Shown here: in pieces, positions 32,330 to 40,655 of the stretch
How the letters are laid out: each line of letters opens with the position of its first letter
How positions within the stretch are numbered: the stretch's first letter is position 1
Notes under the pieces: model-generated
What the model was told of the DNA's origin: nothing
Database searches by the model: none
The model's input: only the letters and a program-made list of their open reading frames with translations
Position numbers and translations under genes: made by a program
DNA from: Phenylobacterium aquaticum
GTDB lineage: Bacteria > Pseudomonadota > Alphaproteobacteria > Caulobacterales > Caulobacteraceae
Assembly (NCBI RefSeq): GCF_022695515.1
Contig: NZ_JALDPT010000033.1
Coordinates: 1 to 64,000 of the forward strand
Direction: 5' to 3'
Length of the DNA: 64,000 nt

Positions 32330-32815
32330 TCAGTGTTGTTCAGGCGCGCGGTACTTGGTGTGGCAGCCGCCGCAGGCGCCACCCGTCGCCTTGACCTGGG
32401 CCTTCAGGGCCTCGATGTCGCCGCCCTTGGCGACGGTCTCGAGCTTGGCGGACTCGATTTCCAGGTTCTTCACCGCGGTGGCGAAGCCGGCGCTGTCGGA
32501 CCAGATCTCGGCCTTGGCCCGGGTCTTCTGGCCGCTTTCCGGACCGGAGCCGGCCGGGAACCACTTGCCGACCTGATGGGCGACCTGGTTCACGGTCCTT
32601 GCCTGGTCGGCCAGGGCCTTGGCGTCCGGCGCGTCGGATTTCAGGCCGTCATTCATGCCCTTGAAGGCCGAGCCCATCTTCTTGAAGCCGTCGATGCGGC
32701 TGGCGATGACCTTGCCCGCGTCCACGGCGGCCAGGGCCGCGCCGCTGCTGGCCGCGACAGCCAGGACCACCCCGACCACGAGGCCGATGGGACGCTTGCG
32801 GGCGGATAGGGTCAT
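32330..32815 (-). CDS. Cytochrome c-prime
   Basis: 161 residues from the ATG at 32815. Signal peptide around IGLVVGVVLAVAASSGAALA, so periplasmic. The C-terminal haem motif CGGCH followed by TKYRAPE is typical of cytochrome c-prime (C-terminal CxxCH, four-helix bundle). The N-terminal region MGSAFKGMNDGLK matches the helix that carries the distal residue. Paired with a cytochrome b561 gene 19 bp downstream. Known roles of the family include NO binding and electron transfer; none can be proven here. Confidence 0.88.
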   Translation of the reverse strand: MTLSARKRPIGLVVGVVLAVAASSGAALAAVDAGKVIASRIDGFKKMGSAFKGMNDGLKSDAPDAKALADQARTVNQVAHQVGKWFPAGSGPESGQKTRAKAEIWSDSAGFATAVKNLEIESAKLETVAKGGDIEALKAQVKATGGACGGCHTKYRAPEQH

Positions 32816-32905
32816 GATCGGGCTCCATGGGAATCTGGCGAGGTCGCGCGGCGACATTGGCGCGGGCCTCGCCCGGGCGTCAATCATCGCCGATGCGAGA
32901 AACAC

Positions 32906-34960
32906 CTATCGGCGCGGCGCGCCTTGTCCGCGGGCGTCGCTGATCAAGGCGCCGCAGGCCGCGTCCTTGGCGAGGCCCGGATCGACGAAGGGCAGAATGG
33001 CCGCCAGGGGCGAGACGACCGAGGCCAGCAGCAGGCCGACGCCGCCCTGGGCCACGGCGTGGCCGGTGTCGAGCTTCACCTTCGGCCCCAGGATCGGGCC
33101 TTCGACCGTGATCGGGATGAGCGCCCGGACCAGGCGGAATTCCTTCGGCCGGCCCTCGACGCGGAAACTCATTCGCTCGCGGTCCAGGTCGATCCAGCCC
33201 TTGCCCGTGGCCAGCACCGGCCCGGTGTCGAACACGATCGCATTGGCCGTCAGCCGGCCGTTCACCGCCTTGAAGTCGGCCACGGCGCAGCGGACCGGCA
33301 CTACGCCCTTGTCCTTGGACCACAGAAGGCCGAGCCCCTTGGTCACGTCCACACCCAGCAACTCGGCGAAGGATTCCCGGATCTCGCCGCCCGGACTGAC
33401 CACCACGACCTCGCCGTCGGCGTGCGCGGCCGCCCGGTGGACGGAGTCCCCTGCCCCGCGCAGGCGGATCCGGCTGACCAGGGCGCCGGTCAGGGGCTGG
33501 CCGCCGCCGGGAATGGGGATCAATTGCTCGAGCCGGGCGCCGGTGAGCCGCAGGTCGACCGTGGTGATCGGCGTCGCGCCACGCGCATCCAGGGTGGCGC
33601 TGCCGGAGACCTTGCCCTGGGTCATCTGCAGGGTCAGGGGGTCGGCGGTCAGCCGTCCGCGATCCAGCCGGACACGAACCGCCCCGCTTTGCAGCGGCAG
33701 CTTGGGGGCGTGGATCGAGGCCGCGCGGAAGCTGACATCGGCGTCGATGGAGCGGATCTTGCCGACATTCAGGGTTGTGTCCGGCAGCAGACGGCGTTCG
33801 GCCGCCATCTTGCGCCCGATCGCCTGCTGGGCGGCCGACACCGTCTCGCCGCGGCCGCGCGCCGGCGCGCCGCCGAACAGGGTCGCCAGATCGTCGAAAT
33901 CGAGGCTGCGCGAGGACAGGTCGGCTTTCAGCATGGGGCGGGCGCCGCCGACCTGCACGGACAGGGCGCCGGCCAGATCGCTGTCCCCCACCCTTCCGTT
34001 CAAGCCGGTGATGGAGATCAGCTTGCCCTGGCGTTCCAGGCGCCCGCTCAGGGCGTAGGGCGGCGTATTGGGCAGGGCGACGCCCGTCAGGTCATAGAGA
34101 TCGGACAGATCGGCGCCGCGAGCCTTCAGCGCCATGCTGAACCGCGCGAAATCGAATGGCTTGGCGACCTCGCCGTCGGCGGCGAGGCGGGTCGGCCCGG
34201 CGCGCACATCCGCATGGAAGGGATAGGGTCGGTCTGCCCGCACGTTCAACAGCGGCCCGCCGGTGATCCTGAGTTGGAAGGGATTGTTGTTCAGCCGCCC
34301 GTCGCCCGTCAGCTGAAAGCCCCGGTTGGCGTCGTCTAGCCGCTCGTTGGCCGAAACGGCGCCGCTGAAGGCCAGCTTGCGAACCGCATCGGTGATCGAC
34401 AGCCGCCCTTCGGTGATCTGGAAGTGGGCTACCGGCGGCATGTGGAACGGGGTTGCGGGTCGGGCGCCGTCCGTAAGGTCCCACGTCGCGCGCCCCTTGG
34501 CGTCGCGCAGCAGGCGGACATCCGGTCGATCGGCCTCGAGCTTGAGCAGCACGACCTGGCCCCGCAGCAGCGGCAGCAGCTTGATCTGGACGGTAAGGCG
34601 CCGGATCGTCGCCATGGCGCCGGGCCCGGCCCAGGCCGGATCGCCCACCCTGAGTTGGTCGATGGTCGCCGAGGGCTTGAGCGACCAGAGGCGGACCTTG
34701 AGCGGCCCCTCCAGGGTCACCGGGCGGTGAAGGCGCGCCGACGCCATGCGGCCGATCGGGCCCCGCGCCATGTTCCAGTCGAGCAAGGACAGAACAAGGA
34801 CCACGAGGGCGATGAGACAGGCGAGCCCGCCGGCCGTCCAGGCCAGGGCGCGTTCGGGTCCAGACAGTCCTCGCCATCCCTGGGCGACCCCGCTCGCGGT
34901 TTGGCGCAAGGCGGCGCCCAGTCTCGCGGGGACACGGGGCGTTTGAGGGTCTGACGGCAA
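32906..34960 (-). CDS. AsmA-family envelope protein
   Basis: 684 residues. One N-terminal membrane helix (about residues 40-60, LAWTAGGLACLIALVVLVLSLL), then the AsmA domain: FSWSLKP-like RLWSLKPSATIDQLRVGDPAWAGPGAM and a long beta-rich periplasmic region with repeats of the LTLQMTQGKVSGSATLDA sort. AsmA proteins are inner-membrane anchored and shape outer-membrane lipid composition or lipid transport. The only initiation codon I see before the membrane helix is TTG at 34960, with GGAG about ten bases before it. C-terminus Arg-rich. The cytochrome c-prime gene follows 90 bp downstream. Confidence 0.85.
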   Translation of the reverse strand: MPSDPQTPRVPARLGAALRQTASGVAQGWRGLSGPERALAWTAGGLACLIALVVLVLSLLDWNMARGPIGRMASARLHRPVTLEGPLKVRLWSLKPSATIDQLRVGDPAWAGPGAMATIRRLTVQIKLLPLLRGQVVLLKLEADRPDVRLLRDAKGRATWDLTDGARPATPFHMPPVAHFQITEGRLSITDAVRKLAFSGAVSANERLDDANRGFQLTGDGRLNNNPFQLRITGGPLLNVRADRPYPFHADVRAGPTRLAADGEVAKPFDFARFSMALKARGADLSDLYDLTGVALPNTPPYALSGRLERQGKLISITGLNGRVGDSDLAGALSVQVGGARPMLKADLSSRSLDFDDLATLFGGAPARGRGETVSAAQQAIGRKMAAERRLLPDTTLNVGKIRSIDADVSFRAASIHAPKLPLQSGAVRVRLDRGRLTADPLTLQMTQGKVSGSATLDARGATPITTVDLRLTGARLEQLIPIPGGGQPLTGALVSRIRLRGAGDSVHRAAAHADGEVVVVSPGGEIRESFAELLGVDVTKGLGLLWSKDKGVVPVRCAVADFKAVNGRLTANAIVFDTGPVLATGKGWIDLDRERMSFRVEGRPKEFRLVRALIPITVEGPILGPKVKLDTGHAVAQGGVGLLLASVVSPLAAILPFVDPGLAKDAACGALISDARGQGAPRR

Positions 34961-35240
34961 GCGGCGGACTCCGGGGGATGACGCGGATGGGCGGGATGGC
35001 GCGGGTCGACCGTCAGAGCCGCTGCAAGGCCCTTGTCGCCCTGCTCAGCTGGCCAAGCGCTTGCAACGCGCCCCGTCGCTTCTCGGATTGGGACGACCTA
35101 GGTGATGCAACGCAGAGCAGGGTCAGGGCGTTCCGCAGACACCAAATTCCGATCGCCTATAAAACGAGCTATAAGGGATGTTCCGCCATTGTTGATTGGA
35201 ATGCGCGCAGCTATGCTGCATTGCACACTTGAGGTGGACC

Positions 35241-36047
35241 TTGTTCTCGCTGTTTAAGCGCTCGAAGGCGAAGTCGGCAGTGCCCACGACCGAGGGGCGG
35301 CTCGTCTATGCGATCGGCGATGTGCATGGGCGACTGGACGCGCTTGAGGCGCTTTTGAAGGTCATCGCGCAGGACATTCGCGACACCGCGCCGAAGTCCC
35401 GTCCCCTGTTGATCTTCCTCGGCGATTACGTTGACCGCGGCCCGGCCTCAAAGGACGTGGTGAGCCTGATCATCGCCTTGCGCCAGGATCCCGCGTTCGA
35501 GGTGCGGGTGCTGAAGGGCAATCATGAGGAGGCTCTGCTCCAGTTTCTGGACGAGCCCGAATTCGGCGCCACCTGGGCTGACTATGGGGGCATCGCCACC
35601 CTGGCGTCCTACGGCGTGACCCCGCCGGTGGGCCGCACGGATACCGAAGCTTGGGTGGCTGCGTCCCAGGCCTTGGCCAAGGCGATGCCGCGCGAGCATT
35701 TGGACTTCTACGGCGAGCTGGAGCTGATGGTGGAGGTTGGCGGCTATGCCTTCGTGCACGCCGGCGTTCGTCCCGGCGTCTCGTTGGCCAACCAGTCGGC
35801 CCATGATCTGATGTGGATCCGGCAGGAATTCCTGTCTGCGCCGGGCCGGTTCGAAAAGATCATCGTGCATGGGCATACGCCGATGGAGGCCCCTCAAATG
35901 ACCAAGTCGCGCATTGGCGTCGATACGGGCGTTTATGCGACTGGGATTCTCACGGCGGTGCGGCTCGACGACAAGGGCGCGAGCTTCCTTCAAGGCAAGG
36001 TCGGCTTCGCGGCTCGCCAGGTCGCCGCCTCGACCAAAGCCGCCTAG
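35241..36047 (+). CDS. PPP-family metallophosphatase
   Basis: 268 residues from a TTG at 35241 preceded by GAGGTGG. All PPP metal motifs are present: AIGDVHGRLD, FLGDYVDRGP, LKGNHEEALL, FVHAGVRPG and IVHGHTP. This is the bacterial Ser/Thr or diadenosine-tetraphosphate-type phosphatase family (PrpA/ApaH-related); proteins like it are found in Caulobacterales glycan regions, but the substrate is unknown. Cytosolic. An AT-rich upstream region (35155-35215) probably holds its promoter. Confidence 0.85.
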   Translation: MFSLFKRSKAKSAVPTTEGRLVYAIGDVHGRLDALEALLKVIAQDIRDTAPKSRPLLIFLGDYVDRGPASKDVVSLIIALRQDPAFEVRVLKGNHEEALLQFLDEPEFGATWADYGGIATLASYGVTPPVGRTDTEAWVAASQALAKAMPREHLDFYGELELMVEVGGYAFVHAGVRPGVSLANQSAHDLMWIRQEFLSAPGRFEKIIVHGHTPMEAPQMTKSRIGVDTGVYATGILTAVRLDDKGASFLQGKVGFAARQVAASTKAA

Positions 36048-36091
36048 GCGCGCGCTCGCCGTCTGCGCGCGGCCTTCCAGATCCCAGCCGC

Positions 36092-36655
36092 CTAGTGGCT
36101 GACCCCGCGGCCGTTCAGGGCGATCGACACGGTCTTCAGCATGACGCCCAGATCCATGAGCAGGGACTGCCTGCGCATATAGTCGGCGTCCAGCCGCACC
36201 TTGTCCGGGATCGGCAGCTCGTCACGACCATTGACCTGGGCCCACCCCGTCAGACCCGGCCGCAACCGGTGAACCCCGGCCTCGGTCCGCAGACTTACCA
36301 GATCATCCTGATTGAACAGGGCGGGCCTTGGGCCGACCAGGCTCATGTCGCCGACCAGCACGCTCCAGAGCTGCGGCAGCTCATCCAGGCTGGAGCGGCG
36401 CAGAAACCGGCCCAGGGGCGTAATCCAGGCCTCGGCGTCGGACAGGAGGTGGGTCGCCACATTGGGCGCGCCGACCCGCATGCTGCGGAACTTGGGCATG
36501 CGGAAGAGCACATTGTCCCGCCCCACCCGCTGCGACCAATGCAGGGCCGGTCCAGGCGACTCCAGGCGGACGGCGAGCGCCAGGCCCAGCAGCACCGGTG
36601 ACAGCACCACCAGCCCGAGCCCGGCGCCCACAATGTCCACCCAACGCTTCAGCAC
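36092..36655 (-). CDS. Small undecaprenyl-phosphate sugar phosphotransferase
   Basis: 187 residues, starting at a GTG with GAGAGG five bases upstream. It is the minimal catalytic core of the bacterial sugar transferase family (monotopic, PglC-like): hydrophobic reentrant segment near residues 10-30 (VGAGLGLVVLSPVLLGLALAV), then FRMPKFRSM, SLDELPQLWSVLVGDMSLVGPRP (catalytic Asp-Glu), and LRPGLTGWAQVNGRDELP. It transfers a sugar phosphate to undecaprenyl phosphate at the inner face of the membrane, the first step of an O-antigen, capsule or EPS unit. It is alone here. Confidence 0.9.
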   Translation of the reverse strand: MLKRWVDIVGAGLGLVVLSPVLLGLALAVRLESPGPALHWSQRVGRDNVLFRMPKFRSMRVGAPNVATHLLSDAEAWITPLGRFLRRSSLDELPQLWSVLVGDMSLVGPRPALFNQDDLVSLRTEAGVHRLRPGLTGWAQVNGRDELPIPDKVRLDADYMRRQSLLMDLGVMLKTVSIALNGRGVSH

Positions 36656-36714
36656 AGACCTCTCCCGGCGCAGGCCGCCACCATACGAGGCCTAAAGCAC
36701 CTGCGCGTCGGAGG

Positions 36715-37242
36715 CTATGCCTTGGCGGGCTTCGAGGACTTGGCCTGGCCAGACTTGGCGGGGGCCGCCGTGCGGGGCGCGGGCGCAGCCTTGGCGGTGG
36801 CGGCCTTCGGCTTGGCCTTGGGCGCCGGCGCGACGGGCGCCTCCACAGCCAGGGGCGCGGCGATCGGCTGGACGACCGGCGTCACTTCGGCAACGGCGGC
36901 CACCTCGGTTGCGGGCTCGGGCTGGGCTTCGGGCGCCGCGTCCACGACCGCCTCGGTCACGGTCTCGACGACCGGCTCCGCTGCGGCCTCGACGACGGGC
37001 TCCACCGCCTTCTCCACGACAGGTTCTGGGGCCGCCAGGGCCGCGGGCTCGGGCGCGGAGGGCGCCTCCAGGACGGCCTCCAGATTGGTGGCGGTCCGCC
37101 AGCGGCTGAACCACCAATAGGCGACGCCGGCCGAGGCCGCGCCGGCGAACATCAGCCACAGGGGGGACGCTGCGCCGATCGGCACCCGCAGGGCCTTGGC
37201 GGCGTCGGCGGGTTCGAGGGACTTGGCAAACGGACTGGTCAT
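36715..37242 (-). CDS. Single-pass membrane protein with Ala/Pro/Glu-rich tail
   Basis: 175 residues. A short N-terminus, one membrane helix near residues 28-46 (PLWLMFAGAASAGVAYWWF), then a low-complexity tail: Glu/Pro/Val/Ala repeats (EPVVE-type units about residues 65-125) and a basic Ala/Lys/Pro end. The tail could be a flexible spacer. Good GGAGG site before the ATG. Not a family I recognise. Low-complexity tails of this kind occur in phasin-like and cell-envelope linker proteins. Confidence 0.6.
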   Translation of the reverse strand: MTSPFAKSLEPADAAKALRVPIGAASPLWLMFAGAASAGVAYWWFSRWRTATNLEAVLEAPSAPEPAALAAPEPVVEKAVEPVVEAAAEPVVETVTEAVVDAAPEAQPEPATEVAAVAEVTPVVQPIAAPLAVEAPVAPAPKAKPKAATAKAAPAPRTAAPAKSGQAKSSKPAKA

Positions 37243-37318
37243 CTCAGACGCCTCCGGTCAGGGGAATTTGTGCGATGCAACATAGCACAAGCCAGACCTT
37301 CGCAACTGCAAAAAGACG

Positions 37319-38143
37319 TTACCCCGCCGTCCAGACCCTCGCCTGACCGTTTTCACCCAAGGTGGCGGTCGTCCAGTCGCAGATCGCCGCCAGGGCCTCG
37401 GCGGCGCCGATGGGCGCCCGGGCCAGGACAAGGGCGCAACCGTTCATCTTCAGCGGGTCGGTCAGGGGGCGCATCCGCGTCTCGGCCACCACCAGGAGAC
37501 CGGCTCCGGCGTCCTCGGCCTCCAACAGGAAGCGATCGAAGGTCTCCAGATCCTTGAGCGGCAGCCAGACCAGCACCACGGCGTCGCGATTGCGCCGGGC
37601 GACCGCCGCGAGGGTCTCAACGATACGGTCATAGTCGTCCGCCCGCTCGAAGGGCGGATCGATCAGGACCAGGGTTTGCCCGCGGGCTGGAACCTGTTCG
37701 GCGGCCGTCGCGTAGCCGTCGGCGCAGAGGGCGCGCACGCCCGCCCTGCCCTTGAGCGCGGCCTGGAGGGCGCGATGCTCCTCGTCGCGCAGTTCACAGG
37801 CGAGGTAACTGTCGCCCGGACGCAGAGCCTCGGCGATCAGCCAGGGCGAACCCGGATAGCGCCTGGCGGCCTTTCCACCGTTCAGCCGCTCGACCGCCGC
37901 GCGCAGGGGGGCGAATTCGGTCGGAAGGTCCTTGGCCTGCACCAGCCGCCCGATCCCGGCCGCCGCCTCGCCCGAGCGCTGAGCCTCTTCGCCGCCCAGG
38001 TCATAGAGCCCGCGGCCTGCATGGGTGTCGATGACGGTCAGCGGCCCGCCCAGGGCGCTCATCCGCGCCAGCAGGTCGAGAAGCGCCGCATGCTTGACGA
38101 GGTCGGCGAAATTCCCGGCGTGAAAGGCGTGTCGGTAGTTCAA
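37319..38143 (-). CDS. rlmJ: 23S rRNA (adenine-N6)-methyltransferase RlmJ
   Basis: 275 residues from a TTG at 38143 (LNYRHAFHAGNFADLVKHAAL), which matches the conserved start of RlmJ and has GGAAGA eight bases upstream. An ATG at 38242 gives a longer frame but the extra 33 residues look unrelated. THAGRGLYDL is the SAM-binding region and LVLIDPPFERADDY the catalytic DPPF motif. It methylates A2030 of 23S rRNA in E. coli. Divergent from topoisomerase IB. Confidence 0.92.
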   Translation of the reverse strand: MNYRHAFHAGNFADLVKHAALLDLLARMSALGGPLTVIDTHAGRGLYDLGGEEAQRSGEAAAGIGRLVQAKDLPTEFAPLRAAVERLNGGKAARRYPGSPWLIAEALRPGDSYLACELRDEEHRALQAALKGRAGVRALCADGYATAAEQVPARGQTLVLIDPPFERADDYDRIVETLAAVARRNRDAVVLVWLPLKDLETFDRFLLEAEDAGAGLLVVAETRMRPLTDPLKMNGCALVLARAPIGAAEALAAICDWTTATLGENGQARVWTAG

Positions 38144-38283
38144 GGGCGGGTCTTCCTGCTGCCGGTCGGGCTCGGCGCGAGGGCGGCCCGCGCCCCGAGG
38201 AACTTCGCGCAGGAGCCGTCCGTTCAGCGTCGGGCGAAGCATGTTCCTGGCATGGAACGTCCGATTTCCAAAGGCTGACGCAT

Positions 38284-39321
38284 ATGGCTTGGGACGCTGG
38301 GGACGATGAGCTGCGGGCCGCCGGCCTCATCTATGTCAATGACGACGACCCAGGCCTGACCCGGCTGAAGCAGGGCGAGGGCTTCGCCTATGCCGATGCC
38401 CAGGGCGCGCCGGTCGTCGCCCCGGCGATGCTGGAGCGCATCCGGGCCCTGGCCATTCCCCCCGCCTGGACCGAGGTCTGGATCAGCCCCTCACCGCGCG
38501 GCCATATCCAGGCGATCGGCCGAGATCGCCGCGGTCGCAAGCAGTACCGCTACCACGAAGGATTTCGGCGCAGCCGCGACGCCGCCAAGTTCGAGCGCAT
38601 GCTCGCCTTTGGTCGCGCCCTGCCCCGCTTGAGGCGTGCGGTGGAGGCCGACCTTGCGCGCCGCGGCCTGCCCCGCGACAAGGTGCTCGCCGCCGTCGTG
38701 CGGGTGATGGAGCTGACCATGATCCGGGTCGGCAATGAGGAATACGCCCGGCTGAACCGCACCTTCGGCCTGACCACCCTGCGCAACCGTCACGCGCGGA
38801 TCGGTGGGGCGGAGGCGGTCTTCGAATTCCGCGGCAAGAGCGGCAAGACCCACAGGACCGGCTTTCGCGACCGCCGCCTCGCCCGGATCATCAAGGCGTG
38901 CCAGGACCTGCCCGGCCAGAGGCTGTTCCAGTACCTGGACGCCGACGGCGAGCGGCGTCAGGTCGAGTCCTCGGACGTGAACCGCTATATCCGCGACCGG
39001 ACGGGCGGCGAGTTCTCCGCCAAGGACTTCCGGACCTGGGCCGCCACCCTGGCCGCCGCCGAGGGGCTGGTCCGCCAGACCTCGCCCCGCGACCCGGCCG
39101 ATGCGCGGCGGCAGGTCAACGCCTGCGTCAAGGCCGTCGCCGCCCTGCTCGGCAATACGGCCGCCGTCTGCCGCGGATCCTATATCCACCCCCTGGTGCT
39201 CGAGGCCTATGTGCGGGGCGACCTTCCGTTGCGTCCCAAAGGGACTGCGCGCGCATTCGAGCTCTCAGTGCTCAGATTCCTTGAACGGGCAAGGGTTTCC
39301 GCCCCGTCAGTTTTAGAATAA
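38284..39321 (+). CDS. DNA topoisomerase IB
   Basis: 345-residue poxvirus-like type IB topoisomerase. The N-terminal DNA-binding region is followed by the catalytic core, with conserved Arg in LTTLRNRHARI, Lys in the EFRGKSGKTHRTG loop, KDFRTWAAT, and the nucleophile Tyr300 in CRGSYIHPLVLEAY. It relaxes supercoils without ATP. Length is normal. The upstream RlmJ is divergent, with 140 bp between. Confidence 0.92.
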   Translation: MAWDAGDDELRAAGLIYVNDDDPGLTRLKQGEGFAYADAQGAPVVAPAMLERIRALAIPPAWTEVWISPSPRGHIQAIGRDRRGRKQYRYHEGFRRSRDAAKFERMLAFGRALPRLRRAVEADLARRGLPRDKVLAAVVRVMELTMIRVGNEEYARLNRTFGLTTLRNRHARIGGAEAVFEFRGKSGKTHRTGFRDRRLARIIKACQDLPGQRLFQYLDADGERRQVESSDVNRYIRDRTGGEFSAKDFRTWAATLAAAEGLVRQTSPRDPADARRQVNACVKAVAALLGNTAAVCRGSYIHPLVLEAYVRGDLPLRPKGTARAFELSVLRFLERARVSAPSVLE

Positions 39322-39393
39322 TGGGTACGCAGGGCTAGCCAATCTGGGGTGATCAGCGCTAAGTTGAGCGCAACAAGATCAGGGGAGGCCAGC

Positions 39394-40608
39394 GTGCCCG
39401 GAACGAAATTGCGGTTTGGCGCCTTCATCGCGCCCTTCCATCCCATCGACGAAAACCCGACCCTCGCGCTCCATCGCGACATGGAGCTGGTCGAGTGGAT
39501 GGACAAGCTCGGCTATGAAGAGGCCTGGATCGGCGAGCACCATTCCGGCGCCTATGAGCTGATCGCCAGCCCAGAGCTGTTCATCGCCGCGGCGGCCGAG
39601 CGCACCAAGCACATCCGCCTGGGCACCGGGGTCTCCTCCCTGCCTTATCACCACCCGCTGATGCTGGCCGACCGTATCAACCAGCTGGATCACATGACCC
39701 GCGGCCGGGTGATGTTCGGGGTGGGCCCCGGCGCGCTGGTCTCCGACGCCTTCATGATGGGCATTCCTGCCGCCAAGCAGCGCGACCGCATGGACGAGGC
39801 GCTCGACGCCCTGGTCAAGCTGCTGAATGGCGAGGTCGTGACCGAGAAGACCGAGTGGTACGAGCTCTCCAACGCCCGCCTGCAGATGACGCCCTTCTCG
39901 CGGCCGAGCGTCGAGATCGCGGTGGCCAGCCAGGTCTCGCCGACCGGCGCGCGGGCGGCGGGCAAGCACGGGGCGAGCCTGCTCTCGCTGGGCGCCACCT
40001 CGACCGCCGGCTTCAATGCTCTGGCCTCCAACTGGGCGATCGCCGAGGAACAGGCCGCGCAGTACGGCAAGACCATGGACCGCAGCGGCTGGCGCCTTGT
40101 CGGCCCCATGCACATCGCCGAGACCCGCGAACAGGCCCGCGCCGACGTGCGCTTCGGTCTTGAGAAGTGGGCCTATTATTTCAGCGAAATCGCCAACCTG
40201 CCGGTGATCCCGGTGGGCGACGGCGATCCCATCGACCGGATGATCGATTCCGGCATGGCCGTCATCGGCACGCCCGACGACGCCGCGGCCCGGATCCAGC
40301 AGCTGCTCGACGAGAGCGGCGGCTTCGGCGCCTTCCTGTTCATGGCCCATAACTGGGCGGACTTCGCGACCACCAAGAAGTCCTACGAGCTGTTCGCCCG
40401 CTATGTGGCGCCCCGCTTCCAGGGCCTGAACGAGAACCGGGTCGCGTCCATGGATTGGGTGCGCACCAACAAGGCCGAGTTCACCGGCCAGATGCAGGCC
40501 GCCGTCGGCGCCCGCATCGTCCAGCACATGGTCGAGAAGGGCTCGGAGAACATCCGCCCCGAACTCGTCCAGATGATCACCGGCCAGGCCCCGCCGGCCA
40601 AGGACTAA
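39394..40608 (+). CDS. LLM-class flavin-dependent monooxygenase
   Basis: 404 residues from GTG at 39394 (AGGGGAGG six bases before). Luciferase-like TIM-barrel enzyme: LRFGAFIAPFHPIDENPTLALHRDMELVEWMDKLGYEEAWIGEHH is typical of the limonene 1,2-monooxygenase-like branch. VGPGALVSDA and the insertion-rich C-terminus also fit. Such enzymes use FMNH2 from a separate reductase and oxygen. Substrate unknown; terpenes or alkanes are possible. It ends before a bidirectional hairpin facing the broken TonB receptor gene. Confidence 0.85.
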   Translation: MPGTKLRFGAFIAPFHPIDENPTLALHRDMELVEWMDKLGYEEAWIGEHHSGAYELIASPELFIAAAAERTKHIRLGTGVSSLPYHHPLMLADRINQLDHMTRGRVMFGVGPGALVSDAFMMGIPAAKQRDRMDEALDALVKLLNGEVVTEKTEWYELSNARLQMTPFSRPSVEIAVASQVSPTGARAAGKHGASLLSLGATSTAGFNALASNWAIAEEQAAQYGKTMDRSGWRLVGPMHIAETREQARADVRFGLEKWAYYFSEIANLPVIPVGDGDPIDRMIDSGMAVIGTPDDAAARIQQLLDESGGFGAFLFMAHNWADFATTKKSYELFARYVAPRFQGLNENRVASMDWVRTNKAEFTGQMQAAVGARIVQHMVEKGSENIRPELVQMITGQAPPAKD

Positions 40609-40620
40609 GGATCAGGCGCC

Positions 40621-40649
40621 GCCGCCCATCTCCCAACGGGATGGGCGGC
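40621..40649. terminator. Bidirectional hairpin between convergent genes
   Basis: Perfect 10-bp stem gccgcccatc/gatgggcggc with a nine-base loop, between the stop of the LLM oxygenase (40608) and the stop of the leftward TonB receptor (40656). It can serve both directions. There is no T run. Confidence 0.65.
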
Positions 40650-40655
40650 CGCCCC